Below, piece by piece: positions 31,685 to 40,553 of a stretch of DNA of 64,000 nt (within the stretch, counting starts at the first letter, position 1; the number at the start of each line of letters is the position of its first letter). A program made the position numbers and the translations under genes. The DNA is from Halopseudomonas pelagia CL-AP6 (GTDB lineage: Bacteria; Pseudomonadota; Gammaproteobacteria; Pseudomonadales; Pseudomonadaceae). The notes under the pieces are model-generated. The model was given only the letters and a program-made list of their open reading frames with translations, made no database searches and was not told the origin of the DNA. The DNA lies in NCBI RefSeq assembly GCF_000410875.1, contig NZ_AROI01000006.1, forward strand, positions 248,001 through 312,000. The letters run 5' to 3'.

Positions 31685-33265
31685 ATGCTCCATCAAGACA
31701 TCCACGCCCACCGCATCCTGATTCTGGATTTCGGCTCGCAGTACACTCAATTGATCGCCCGCCGTGTGCGTGAAATTGGGGTTTATTGTGAGATTCGCGC
31801 CTGGGATATGGACGAGGCCGAGATCAGCGCCTTTGCCCCCAAGGGCATCATCCTCGCCGGTGGTCCTGAATCGGTGCCGCAGGCAGGTTCGCCGCGTGCT
31901 CCGAGTATCGTCTATGAACTGGGTGTGCCGGTGCTGGGCATCTGCTACGGCATGCAAACCATGGCCGAGCAGTTGGGCGGCAAGGTGCAGGGTTCGGAAA
32001 AGCATGAGTTCGGTTACGCGCGAGTGGACATTGTTGGCAAAAGCAGCTTCCTGTCCGGTATTGAAGATCATATCGACGATGATGGTCTGCTGAGCCTGGA
32101 TGTATGGATGAGCCACGGCGACAAGGTCATCGATCTGCCCGAGGGTTTTCATCTTCTGGCCAGCACACCCAGCTGTGCGATTGCCGCGATGGGCGATGAA
32201 AGCCGCCACTTCTATGGTGTGCAGTTCCACCCGGAAGTCACTCACACCCGCCAGGGCCAACGCATTCTGTCGCGTTTCATTCTGGATCTGTGCGGTTGTG
32301 AAGCACTGTGGACGGCGTCGAACATCGTTGAAGACGCGGTGGCCAACGTGCGTGCCCAGGTCGGTGAGGCCAACGTATTGCTTGGCCTGTCTGGCGGCGT
32401 GGACTCTTCAGTGGTCGCAGCATTGCTGCATCAGGCGATTGGCGAGCAACTGACCTGTGTGTTTGTCGATAACGGCCTGCTGCGTCTGCATGAAGGCGAG
32501 CAGGTAATGGCCATGTTCGCCGAGAACATGGGCGTGAAAGTAATTCGCGTCAACGCCGAAGACAAGTTTCTCTCGCGGCTGCTGGGTGTGACTGACCCGG
32601 AAGAAAAGCGCAAGATTATCGGCCGTACCTTTATCGAAGTCTTCGATGAAGAAGCGACCAAACTCAAGGGCGTGAAATACCTGGCCCAGGGCACCATCTA
32701 TCCGGATGTGATTGAGTCGGCAGGCTCGAAGAACGGCAAGGCGCATGTAATCAAATCGCACCACAATGTCGGCGGCTTACCAGACGACATGGCCTTCGAG
32801 CTGGTCGAGCCGTTGCGTGAATTATTCAAGGACGAGGTGCGCAAGATTGGTCTGGAGCTGGGTCTGCCCTATGACATGGTTTACCGTCATCCTTTCCCTG
32901 GTCCGGGTTTGGGTGTGCGCATTCTGGCGGAGGTCCGTAAGGACTATGCCGATATTCTGCGCCGCGCGGATTACATTTTTATCGAAGAGCTGCACAAGGC
33001 TGATCTGTACCAGAAAGTCAGCCAGGCCTTTGCCGTGTTCCTGCCGGTCAAGTCCGTAGGGGTAGTGGGCGATGGCCGCCGCTATGAGTGGGTTATCGCG
33101 CTGCGTGCGGTGGAAACTATCGACTTTATGACCGCACGCTGGGCGCATCTGCCTTACGAATTCCTAGAGATAGTGTCCAACCGCATCATTAACGAAATCC
33201 TTGGTGTGTCGCGGGTAACCTACGACATCTCCAGCAAGCCGCCAGCGACCATTGAGTGGGAGTGA
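31685..33265 (+). CDS. guaA: GMP synthase (glutamine-hydrolysing)
   Basis: A 526-residue enzyme that aminates XMP to GMP. It has an N-terminal class I glutamine amidotransferase domain with nucleophile in GICYGMQ (about residue 87) and the His-Glu pair in [10 protein letters not shown]. Then follows the ATP pyrophosphatase domain with P-loop [14 protein letters not shown] (about residue 235), and the C-terminal dimerisation domain ending [13 protein letters not shown] 31685 follows GAAGGAAAG. A strong terminator follows. Confidence 0.98.
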   Translation: MLHQDIHAHRILILDFGSQYTQLIARRVREIGVYCEIRAWDMDEAEISAFAPKGIILAGGPESVPQAGSPRAPSIVYELGVPVLGICYGMQTMAEQLGGKVQGSEKHEFGYARVDIVGKSSFLSGIEDHIDDDGLLSLDVWMSHGDKVIDLPEGFHLLASTPSCAIAAMGDESRHFYGVQFHPEVTHTRQGQRILSRFILDLCGCEALWTASNIVEDAVANVRAQVGEANVLLGLSGGVDSSVVAALLHQAIGEQLTCVFVDNGLLRLHEGEQVMAMFAENMGVKVIRVNAEDKFLSRLLGVTDPEEKRKIIGRTFIEVFDEEATKLKGVKYLAQGTIYPDVIESAGSKNGKAHVIKSHHNVGGLPDDMAFELVEPLRELFKDEVRKIGLELGLPYDMVYRHPFPGPGLGVRILAEVRKDYADILRRADYIFIEELHKADLYQKVSQAFAVFLPVKSVGVVGDGRRYEWVIALRAVETIDFMTARWAHLPYEFLEIVSNRIINEILGVSRVTYDISSKPPATIEWE

Positions 33266-33276
33266 GGTGGGCTGCT

Positions 33277-33317
33277 GAGCAATAAAAAACCGCCTGCATG
33301 GCGGTTTTTTATTGCTC
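33277..33317. terminator. bidirectional terminator after guaA
   Basis: A perfect 18-bp inverted repeat (33277-33294 with 33300-33317) with loop TGCAT, GC-rich core CCGCC/GGCGG and flanking A and T runs. It serves guaA and the converging MCE operon. Confidence 0.95.
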
Positions 33318-33323
33318 GCAACC

Positions 33324-33950
33324 TTATTTTACTTCGTAGCCTTGCAGACTCTCGGTGCTCCAGCGAATCAGTTGTTCTGCCAGTTCGTCTGCGGCCAATT
33401 TGAAACCGCTGACGACGCCTGCAATCTGCGGGTTGTCGAGGGGTTGTTCAACCAGAAAATGCTGCGCGGCGATCACACTGCGTGAATTTGGGTTGATCAG
33501 TCGCGCGTCCAATTCAATAACGGCCCTGGGTGATGAGCCATTGTAGCGCACCTGAAATTGGCGCAGATCGCTGCCCAAATGCACGTCAGAGCGCAGCGCA
33601 TGCTCGTCGGTTGTGATCCCGGTCGCGGATACCTGTTGGGTAAAGGCTTTAGCGAGGTGTTCGCGCAGCAGAGCCGGCACCGGGTCGGTCCAGCGTGCCC
33701 CTTTGTAGGTGCTGACCTGGTCGCCATCGGGGTTGACCAGCATGCGTGGGCTGCTTAGTGCAAAGCCAGCTTGCGGGGTATTGATGCGCAATGAGGGTAA
33801 TGACTGGGCTGCAGGTGACGCTTGCATTTGCGGGGCCGGTAATTGGTAAACCGATAGGGGCTCCGACTCAGGCAATACCGAGCATGCCGCCAGTGACATC
33901 GCGGCAACCGCGGCCATGGCGGTACGCGTCAGGAAATGGCGCTTGTTCAC
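33324..33950 (-). CDS. PqiC-like ABC transport auxiliary lipoprotein
   Basis: A 208-residue lipoprotein with signal peptide and lipobox LAAC (Cys about residue 23), followed by the ABC-type transport auxiliary domain (DUF330/PqiC): LSVYQLPAPQ near the start and RWTDPVPALLREHLAKAF in the middle. In related MCE systems this outer membrane lipoprotein receives the MCE ring. It is the last gene of a four-gene operon and overlaps the MCE gene by four bases. Pseudomonas aeruginosa has a similar cluster, from memory PA3211-PA3214. Confidence 0.88.
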   Translation of the reverse strand: MNKRHFLTRTAMAAVAAMSLAACSVLPESEPLSVYQLPAPQMQASPAAQSLPSLRINTPQAGFALSSPRMLVNPDGDQVSTYKGARWTDPVPALLREHLAKAFTQQVSATGITTDEHALRSDVHLGSDLRQFQVRYNGSSPRAVIELDARLINPNSRSVIAAQHFLVEQPLDNPQIAGVVSGFKLAADELAEQLIRWSTESLQGYEVK

Positions 33951-34885
33951 GGTTCAAACTCCTCGATACTGTCGCGGCCCAGCAGGAAGCGGGTCGGGTT
34001 GTCTTCCAAGCGGCGGGTGATGCTGCGTAGCGAGCCTAGGCTACCGCGCAGTTCGTTGATGGCTGGTTCTAGCTGACCCAAACCCTGCATGCCGGTGGCG
34101 AAGGCCTCACTATTGTCCGTCAGCATGCCCTCCAGGACGGCGCTGGTGCGGGCGATGGAAGCCAAAGCCTGTTCTGCCCCATCCAGCGTGCGGCTGCCCT
34201 GATCGTTGAGCAGGCTGTCGGCATTGGCCATCAGCTGCGTGGTTTGTTCCAGGGTCTGGCCGGCCTGGCGGCTGACGGTGGTCAGCTCGTTGATCAGCAC
34301 GTCCAGATTGTCGCCCTGCTCAGCGATGCTGGTAGTGGCTTTCTCGATGGACTCCATAGTGCGGGTGAAACTGCCGACATTCTCGTCGGAGAGAATGCTC
34401 CGTGCGCTGGACATAAGCTGATTGATATTGGTCATCAGATCCTCGCCATCGGCCAGTAGTGCCGATATGGGCGAAGGCGATGCGACAATGATCGGGTCTT
34501 GATTGCCTTTGCCGATCAGCAACGGGCTGGAGGGTTCGCCATGACTGAGCTCGATGACTGAGGTTCCGGTGATGCCGGTGAATGATAGTCGGGCACGGGT
34601 GTCTTCCTTGATCGGGATGTTGGCTTCGACGCGAATGCGCGCCAGTACCCGGCGGGGGTCTTTTGGGTCGAGGCTCAGCGTGCTGATATCGCCGATCTTG
34701 ATGCCGCTGTATTGCACTGCACTGCCGCGGGACAGGCCGGTGACGGCCTGGTTGAAGACCACGGTATAGTTCTTGTATTCCGTGCTGGTGCTGGTGTTGC
34801 TTAACCAGATGGCAAAGAATATGGCCGCCCCTGCGGCAATCAGGGTGAACAGGCCAATCAAAACGTGATGGGCTCGGGTTTCCAT
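33947..34885 (-). CDS. MCE-domain (MlaD-like) lipid transport protein
   Basis: A 312-residue protein with one N-terminal membrane helix (HHVLIGLFTLIAAGAAIFFAI) and one MCE domain (about residues 40-120, YTVVFNQAVTGLSRGSAVQY and GIKIGDI), then a long helical C-terminal region (about 150-300) that likely forms a coiled tunnel across the periplasm. Such proteins carry phospholipid between the membranes. ATG 34885 is chosen because it sits in a TAATG overlap with the ATPase gene; the longer frame is not conserved. Confidence 0.9.
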   Translation of the reverse strand: METRAHHVLIGLFTLIAAGAAIFFAIWLSNTSTSTEYKNYTVVFNQAVTGLSRGSAVQYSGIKIGDISTLSLDPKDPRRVLARIRVEANIPIKEDTRARLSFTGITGTSVIELSHGEPSSPLLIGKGNQDPIIVASPSPISALLADGEDLMTNINQLMSSARSILSDENVGSFTRTMESIEKATTSIAEQGDNLDVLINELTTVSRQAGQTLEQTTQLMANADSLLNDQGSRTLDGAEQALASIARTSAVLEGMLTDNSEAFATGMQGLGQLEPAINELRGSLGSLRSITRRLEDNPTRFLLGRDSIEEFEP

Positions 34886-35697
34886 TAGCGACTGGACTCC
34901 AACGGGTGTTGACGGTTGACGGCTTGAGCCGCGGCGCGGCCGCGGGGGCCATGAAAGTAATCCTGGATCCACGGGTTATCGGTGGCTGCCACATTCTCCA
35001 GCGTGTCCGCTACCAGGACCCGACGATCCGATAATACGGCGATTCGGTCGCAGATGGCATACAGGGTATCCAGATCGTGGGTGACCAGGAACACGGTGAG
35101 GCCCATGGCATCGCGCAGCATTTTGATCAGGTCGTCGAACGCGGCCGCCCCGATGGGGTCAAGGCCCGCCGTGGGTTCGTCCAGAAACAGAATGTCCGGG
35201 TCAAGCGCCAGTGCCCGGGCCAGAGCGGCCCGTTTGACCATGCCGCCCGACAGTTCGGACGGATATTTGGCCCCGGCCAAGGCCGGTAGCCCGGCCAGGG
35301 CTAACTTCATTTTGGCTAAATGCTCCGCGTCTTCACGGCTGAGTCCCGAGTGTTCTATCAAGGGTAGTGCGATGTTCTCGGCGACGGTCAGTGAGGAAAA
35401 CAGCGCGCCCCGCTGGAAAAGCACCCCGAAACGTCGCTCGTACTGCGAGCGCGCTTCATTGCTGAGTGCCTGCAGATCCTTGCCAAATACACGAACACTG
35501 CCGGCGTCCGGGCGATGCAGGCCGACAATGGAGCGCAGCAGTACCGATTTGCCGGTACCTGAGCCGCCAACCACGCCAAGAATTTCGCCTTGGTAAATAT
35601 CCAAGTCAAGGTTCTCATGGATCGTTTGCGTGCCGAAGCGGTTCAGCAGGCCATTGACCTGAACCAGCGGTGCGGATGTGTCAGCCACTGTATTCAC
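34885..35697 (-). CDS. MlaF-like ABC transporter ATP-binding protein
   Basis: A 270-residue ATPase of the MCE transporter family. Walker A GGSGTGKS (about residue 44), signature LSGGMVKRAALARAL, Walker B ILFLDEPTAGLDP and a late VTHDLDTL with the H-loop. The LFQRGALFSSLTV segment is typical of Mla/Ttg2-type ATPases, not of general importers. The C-terminal extension after the ABC core (from about 235) may contact the permease. It overlaps the permease gene by four bases. Confidence 0.92.
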   Translation of the reverse strand: MNTVADTSAPLVQVNGLLNRFGTQTIHENLDLDIYQGEILGVVGGSGTGKSVLLRSIVGLHRPDAGSVRVFGKDLQALSNEARSQYERRFGVLFQRGALFSSLTVAENIALPLIEHSGLSREDAEHLAKMKLALAGLPALAGAKYPSELSGGMVKRAALARALALDPDILFLDEPTAGLDPIGAAAFDDLIKMLRDAMGLTVFLVTHDLDTLYAICDRIAVLSDRRVLVADTLENVAATDNPWIQDYFHGPRGRAAAQAVNRQHPLESSR

Positions 35698-36833
35698 CAG
35701 CCCATCTCCATATAAAACATCGCGGCCATGGCATCCACCAGAATGACAACGAATATCGACTGCACCACGCTCGAGGTGGTGTGCTCACCGACCGACTCGG
35801 CGCTGCCGCTGACCTTCAGCCCTTCCAGGCAGCCGATAATCGCAATCAGCAGGGCAAAAATTGGCGCCTTGGCGATGCCGAGGAAGAAATGCCGGGCTTC
35901 GACATTCTGCTGCAGCATACTGAGAAACATGGTGGGTGATATATCCAGCGCCAGGGCACAGACCAGGGCGCCGCCGAACAGGCCTGACAGCATCGCTACG
36001 AGTGTCAGAATCGGCAGAGCGATGAGCATGGCCAATACTCTGGGGAGCACCAGAATGTCCATTGGATTCAGGCCCAGGGCGCGTATGGCATCAATTTCTT
36101 CATTGGCTTTCATGGAGCCAATCTGTGCGGTGAAGGCGCTAGCGGTCCTGCCGGCCATCAAAATAGCCGTCAGCAGTACGGCAAACTCGCGCAGGAACGA
36201 AAAAGCCACCAGATCGACGGTATAGATGCTCGCGCCAAAGCTGTCCAATACGGTGGCACCGAGAAAGGCGATGACGGCTCCGACCATAAACGTCAGCAGT
36301 GCGACAATGGGCACCGCGTTCAGGGCGGTCTGCTCTATTTGTGCGACCACGGCGGTGACGCGCCACCTGCGCGGGCGTAGCAGGTTGGCTGCCAGGCTGG
36401 CCAGGGTCAGGCCGGTAAAGCCGAGCAGCTCAACCAGATGCCCCCAAAATACCGCTGTTGCCTTGCCGGTGCGCTCCAGCAGCTCGACCAGCAGGGAGCC
36501 ACTGCGTGGTCGGTGTGCCTCTTTCTCATCGAGACTCTGCGCTATTCGTCGCAGCAGTATTCGACGCTCCTCGGGTAGCTGTCCTGGCTGGTCGGTCAAC
36601 TGCTCCAGTTGCGCCCGGCCCAGCAGCTCTGCAAGTAATTGGGCGCCGGCGGTATCCAGCTTGTCCAGGCGCTCCATATCGACTTGAGTGATGGCTGTGG
36701 CATGCCGCTGGGCCGCTGCGGTCAGACGCCGTAACTGGCTGTAATGCTCAAGCAACCAATCCCCGGAGATGACTAGCAGTCCGGGGTTGTCTTTGCTGAA
36801 AGAGAAGAAGGGGTTTTGGTCGGTGACCGGCAT
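35694..36833 (-). CDS. MlaE-like permease with N-terminal STAS domain
   Basis: A 379-residue membrane protein. Residues 1-110 look like a STAS domain (LLVISGDWLLEHYSQLRRL...VDMERLDKLDTAGAQLL), a role played by the separate protein MlaB in the classic Mla system. The rest is the MlaE permease, with five or so helices and the EQTALNAVPIVAL and RTASAFTAQIGSMKANEEIDA motifs; the latter binds the ATPase. This is the first gene of permease-ATPase-MCE-lipoprotein, all overlapping, so they are made as one complex. Confidence 0.92.
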   Translation of the reverse strand: MPVTDQNPFFSFSKDNPGLLVISGDWLLEHYSQLRRLTAAAQRHATAITQVDMERLDKLDTAGAQLLAELLGRAQLEQLTDQPGQLPEERRILLRRIAQSLDEKEAHRPRSGSLLVELLERTGKATAVFWGHLVELLGFTGLTLASLAANLLRPRRWRVTAVVAQIEQTALNAVPIVALLTFMVGAVIAFLGATVLDSFGASIYTVDLVAFSFLREFAVLLTAILMAGRTASAFTAQIGSMKANEEIDAIRALGLNPMDILVLPRVLAMLIALPILTLVAMLSGLFGGALVCALALDISPTMFLSMLQQNVEARHFFLGIAKAPIFALLIAIIGCLEGLKVSGSAESVGEHTTSSVVQSIFVVILVDAMAAMFYMEMGW

Positions 36834-36886
36834 GCTGGATGGTGTCCGGACAAGTTGCCCGCGACGCCGTCGCGGGCGGGGCTGAA

Positions 36887-37345
36887 TCAGGGCTTGCGCT
36901 TGATACCGTAGCTTTCCGACAACGTGCCTGGCATATCCTGCATCTTGGGCGCGTAATCACGCGGTGGCTCCAGGCTGTCGAATACCGGTTCCGACGTGCT
37001 GCGCGTACTCACGGACGGGCCGACCTGATCTTCCAGTGCCGCCAAAAGACGCTGTCGAGTTATGTCGTCCGGTGACAGGTCCATGGCGCCCTGGGTCAGG
37101 TGCTCTTGAATATCCTTGTAGCTACGATTCAGGCGCGATACCAGGTTGGCGGTGGTTTTAAAATGACTCGACACCTCCTGCTGATATTCTTCGAAACGCA
37201 GTTGCAGGCTCTCAAGTTGGGCCTGAGTACCAGTCGTGCTGCCGCCGCTCACGCGTCGGGCCAGCTGAGTGAGAATAATGCCGATGACGATGCCCAGTGC
37301 CAGGGCAATCGCGGCTGCAATCCAGAGGTTTTCGCTTGCTTGCAC
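36887..37345 (-). CDS. zapG: cell division protein ZapG (YhcB, DUF1043)
   Basis: A 152-residue membrane protein with one N-terminal helix (LWIAAAIALALGIVIGIIL), a coiled-coil region (QLESLQLRFEEYQQEVSSHF, about residues 40-90) and a disordered tail. The QEVSSHFKTTANLVSRLNRSY stretch matches the YhcB/ZapG family, which links envelope growth and division. The start is taken as GTG 37345 with GAGGG upstream, because the family begins directly before the helix; the frame stays open a further 35 codons. Its place next to zapE and rplM-rpsI is conserved. Confidence 0.85.
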   Translation of the reverse strand: MQASENLWIAAAIALALGIVIGIILTQLARRVSGGSTTGTQAQLESLQLRFEEYQQEVSSHFKTTANLVSRLNRSYKDIQEHLTQGAMDLSPDDITRQRLLAALEDQVGPSVSTRSTSEPVFDSLEPPRDYAPKMQDMPGTLSESYGIKRKP

Positions 37346-37509
37346 CTTGGGTCCCTCAATGATGTCTGATTGGTCGAATACTTTGATATAGACGATACGC
37401 TTTAGCTCTAACGGTAACGGCATTTCAATCCCAAGGCTAGTGCCCTGCATGCTGCTTTGGTCAAATTGCCTGGGAGCCTGCCTACCGATGCGCTGTATCT
37501 GCTACCCTT

Positions 37510-37547
37510 TTGCGACGGCAGTTACAGGTTGCGACGACAGTTAAAGG
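37510..37547. repeat. 19-bp tandem direct repeat, two copies
   Basis: TTGCGACGGCAGTTACAGG (37510-37528) is followed at once by TTGCGACGACAGTTAAAGG (37529-37547), 17 of 19 bases alike, 25 bases before the hydrolase start. It could be a duplicated operator or a simple slippage product. Confidence 0.6.
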
Positions 37548-37571
37548 TTAGCAGTCACGGGAGAAGCGTTA

Positions 37572-38198
37572 ATGAGCAGCAGTACGGAAGAGCGTCTGAT
37601 GATTGAGGGGCCGGCAGGAGTATTGGAGCTGCTGGTGACCCGAGTAAATAATCCGCGCGCCCTGGCAGTGGTTTGTCATCCAAATCCGGCGCAGGGCGGA
37701 ACGATGACTAATAAGGTGGTGCATACGCTGATGCGTGCAGCGCGAGACCAGCATGCCTGTGTAGTACGCTTCAATTTTCGTGGCGTGGGCAAAAGTGCGG
37801 GGCAGCAAACGGGTGGTCTGGGCGAGATTGATGACTGCCTGGCGGTGGTTGAATGGGCGCAGAATGAGTTCGACCTGCCCCTGTGGTTGATGGGCTTCTC
37901 TTTCGGTGGCTATGTGGCCGCTGCCGCAGCAGGTCTAATGACTACCGCGCCCGCGCGCCTGCTGTTGGTGGCTCCTTCCGTAGAGCGCCATCCCTTTGCC
38001 GAGCTGATGCCGCTGGCGTGCCCTGCAGTGGTGATGATGGGCGAGGCGGACGACGTGGTGGCGCCCTCGGCCGTATTCGGTTTGCTTGAGGGGCAGCCGG
38101 GAGTTGAGGTAAAGCGCTTTGCCGAGACCGGGCATTTCTTTCACGGCCGGCTCGTGGAGCTGAAAGAGTCCGTGGAAAACCTCCTTAACTTAGGTTGA
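37572..38198 (+). CDS. alpha/beta hydrolase
   Basis: A 208-residue hydrolase without signal peptide. It has VCHPNPAQGGTMTNKVV early, a fold typical of the CHP-family alpha/beta hydrolases. The nucleophile elbow is GFSFGG (about residue 105), the acid is in GEADDVVAP, and the catalytic histidine in ETGHFFHG. Substrate unknown; likely an esterase or thioesterase. ATG 37572 follows GGGAGAAG. It lies 65 bases before zapE, in the place where Pseudomonas also carries a hydrolase. Confidence 0.88.
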   Translation: MSSSTEERLMIEGPAGVLELLVTRVNNPRALAVVCHPNPAQGGTMTNKVVHTLMRAARDQHACVVRFNFRGVGKSAGQQTGGLGEIDDCLAVVEWAQNEFDLPLWLMGFSFGGYVAAAAAGLMTTAPARLLLVAPSVERHPFAELMPLACPAVVMMGEADDVVAPSAVFGLLEGQPGVEVKRFAETGHFFHGRLVELKESVENLLNLG

Positions 38199-38263
38199 TT
38201 GCCAACCATCATGGTGGGCGGTAGAGTACCGCCCCCATTGACTTAGCCTAGGGTCACCCGCCT

Positions 38264-39355
38264 ATGACACCCCTTGCACGCTATAAGGCTGATCTTCAGC
38301 GTCCAGATTTTGTCCGCGATCCCGCGCAGGAGCAGGCGGTGCGCCATCTCCAGCGCCTTTTTGATGAGTTGGTGGCGGCCGAATCGAGCAAGTCCAGCCT
38401 GTTCGGAAAACTGTTGGGAAGAAAGGCCGAACCGGTCAAGGGTTTGTATTTCTGGGGTGGGGTAGGGCGGGGCAAGACCTATTTGGTGGACACCTTCTTT
38501 GACGCGTTGCCGTTCGAGCGCAAGATGCGCACGCACTTTCACCGCTTTATGCAGCGCGTGCATCATGAGCTGAAGGGGCTCAAAGGGGAAAAGAACCCGT
38601 TGACACTGATCGCCAGCCAGTTTGCCGAAGAGGCGCGGGTTATCTGTTTCGACGAGTTCTTTGTCTCGGATATCACCGATGCGATGATTCTGGGTACCTT
38701 GATGGAAGAGCTGTTCAAAAATGGTGTGACGCTGGTGGCCACATCCAACATTGTGCCCGACGGCCTGTATAAGAATGGCCTGCAGCGCGCTCGCTTCCTA
38801 CCCGCGATTGCGCTGTTGAATAGCCACACCGAGGTGGTCAACGTAGACAACGGTGTGGACTATCGACTGCGGGCGCTGGAGCAGGCGGAGCTGTATTACT
38901 GGCCGCTGGACGAAGGTGCCAATGCCAGCCTGCAGCAGAGCTACGAGAGCCTGGTGCCGGATCTGGAAGAGTCGGTAGAGGGTGAAGTGCTGACTGTCGA
39001 AAATCGATCGGTTCGTTCCATTCGAGTCTGTGAGGACGTCGGCTGGTTCGAATTTCGCGAGCTGTGTGATGGCCCGCGTAGCCAGAATGATTACATCGAG
39101 CTGGCAAAAGTATTCCACGCAGTACTGCTGGCCAATGTCGAGCAAATGGACGCGTCCAAGGACGATATGGCCAGACGTTTTGTCAATATGGTTGACGAGT
39201 TCTATGACCGCAACGTCAAGCTGATCTTGTCCGCCGAGGTCGAATTAAAAGATCTGTATACCGGTGGGCGTCTGAGTTTCGAGTTTCAGCGTACGCTCAG
39301 TCGCTTGCTGGAGATGCAGTCGCACGAGTTCCTTGCCCGTGCGCACAAGCCCTGA
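38264..39355 (+). CDS. zapE: cell division ATPase ZapE (AFG1 family)
   Basis: A 363-residue AAA ATPase. The conserved GLYFWGGVGRGKTYLVD gives the Walker A motif at about residues 65-72, followed by FHRFMQRVHHEL, the Walker B RVICFDEFFVSDITDAMI, and ATSNIVPDGLYKNGLQR with sensor residues. ZapE acts on the Z-ring during constriction in E. coli; AFG1 homologues in mitochondria handle inner membrane proteins. Length is typical. ATG 38264 starts in the conserved frame. Confidence 0.95.
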   Translation: MTPLARYKADLQRPDFVRDPAQEQAVRHLQRLFDELVAAESSKSSLFGKLLGRKAEPVKGLYFWGGVGRGKTYLVDTFFDALPFERKMRTHFHRFMQRVHHELKGLKGEKNPLTLIASQFAEEARVICFDEFFVSDITDAMILGTLMEELFKNGVTLVATSNIVPDGLYKNGLQRARFLPAIALLNSHTEVVNVDNGVDYRLRALEQAELYYWPLDEGANASLQQSYESLVPDLEESVEGEVLTVENRSVRSIRVCEDVGWFEFRELCDGPRSQNDYIELAKVFHAVLLANVEQMDASKDDMARRFVNMVDEFYDRNVKLILSAEVELKDLYTGGRLSFEFQRTLSRLLEMQSHEFLARAHKP

Positions 39356-39377
39356 GGTCGTTCCGTATGTCCGGATC

Positions 39378-40400
39378 TCAGTGGCTGGATTGTTGAAACT
39401 GGCGGCGATACTGATTCGGTGACAGGTCGGTATGCTGGCGAAAGAGCCGGGCAAAAAAGCTCGCGTCGTCATAGCCCACATCGTAGCTGATGGTTTTTAT
39501 GCTGCGCCTTGTCGTGCTCAAGAGGTTCTTTGCCGTCTCAATGCGCAGCCGCTGCAAATAATGCAGCGGCTTGTCACCGGTGGCGGATTGGAAGCGTCGC
39601 ATGAAATTGCGGATGCTCATGCCATGCTGGCTGGCGACGTCCTCAAAGCGGAATTTGTCGGAAAAATGTTCCTCTAGCCAGTGCTGGATCTGCAATATTG
39701 CTACGTCCTGGTGCAGCTTTTGCCCACCAAAACCGATGATGCCAGGGGTATAGCTGCGCTGCACTTCATATAGGGTGTCGCGTGCCACCGCTTGCGCTAC
39801 TTGGCTGCCACACAGCCGCTCAATCAGGTGAATGGCCAGGTCGCAGCCAGAGGTGACGCCGGCCGCGCAGTAGATATTGTCGGCATCGGTGATGTGTTTG
39901 TCCTTGCACAAAATCACATCGGGAAAGCGCTCGCTAAACTCTTCAAAAAAGCGCCAATAGGTGGTGGCTTCGCGGCCATTCAATAATCCGGCGGCGGCAA
40001 TCCAGAACACCCCAGTAGCCTCTGCGCTGATCAACGTACCCCTGGCATGTTCTGCTTGTAACCAGGGAACCACATCGGGATAACGCTCAAGCATCTGATC
40101 GAAATCGCCCCAAAATGCCGGCAACATGATCAATTGCGGACGCAGAGCGCTGAGGGTGGCGTCTGTGGCAATGCGGTCCTGGCTGAAGCTGGTGACTGGC
40201 AGGGTGTCGTGGGCGACGATGGAAGTACGGAACCCTGGTGTCAGGCCGTGGCCTCGGCGTCTGCCGTCGCGCAGGCTGGCCATGTGGAAAAAATCCTTGG
40301 CCTGCATAAGGGTGGAGGCGATGACGCCGTCAGTGGCGAGTATGGCCACCTGGCGCAGGGGCGTTGAGGGTGGAGTAATAGGTGTTGTCATATGGCTCAT
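39378..40400 (-). CDS. GlxA-type AraC-family transcriptional regulator
   Basis: A 340-residue regulator: an N-terminal DJ-1/PfpI-like domain (about residues 15-200) and a C-terminal AraC helix-turn-helix pair (about 235-335, FRFEDVASQHGMSIRNFMRRF and ISYDVGYDDASFFARLFRQ). In this group the first domain usually has a cysteine at the nucleophile elbow (CTG); here the matching place reads EATG, so it should bind a ligand and not catalyse. Ligand and targets are unknown. Relatives control choline, carnitine or amino-acid catabolism. It shares strand with the next aldo/keto reductase gene, but 153 bases separate them. Confidence 0.85.
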   Translation of the reverse strand: MSHMTTPITPPSTPLRQVAILATDGVIASTLMQAKDFFHMASLRDGRRRGHGLTPGFRTSIVAHDTLPVTSFSQDRIATDATLSALRPQLIMLPAFWGDFDQMLERYPDVVPWLQAEHARGTLISAEATGVFWIAAAGLLNGREATTYWRFFEEFSERFPDVILCKDKHITDADNIYCAAGVTSGCDLAIHLIERLCGSQVAQAVARDTLYEVQRSYTPGIIGFGGQKLHQDVAILQIQHWLEEHFSDKFRFEDVASQHGMSIRNFMRRFQSATGDKPLHYLQRLRIETAKNLLSTTRRSIKTISYDVGYDDASFFARLFRQHTDLSPNQYRRQFQQSSH

Positions 40401-40553
40401 TATTATAGGCTGTTTCGGCCAGTATATGACTAAAGCATCTTAAGGTTTGGCGCAAGTGTCTTGTTTGGCTCGTTAGTCGTAGCAATATTGCTGAATGGTT
40501 AAGCGGCTGCCGCGAGGATGGCCCCGCGACAGTGCAAATCTGCGAACGTGAAA

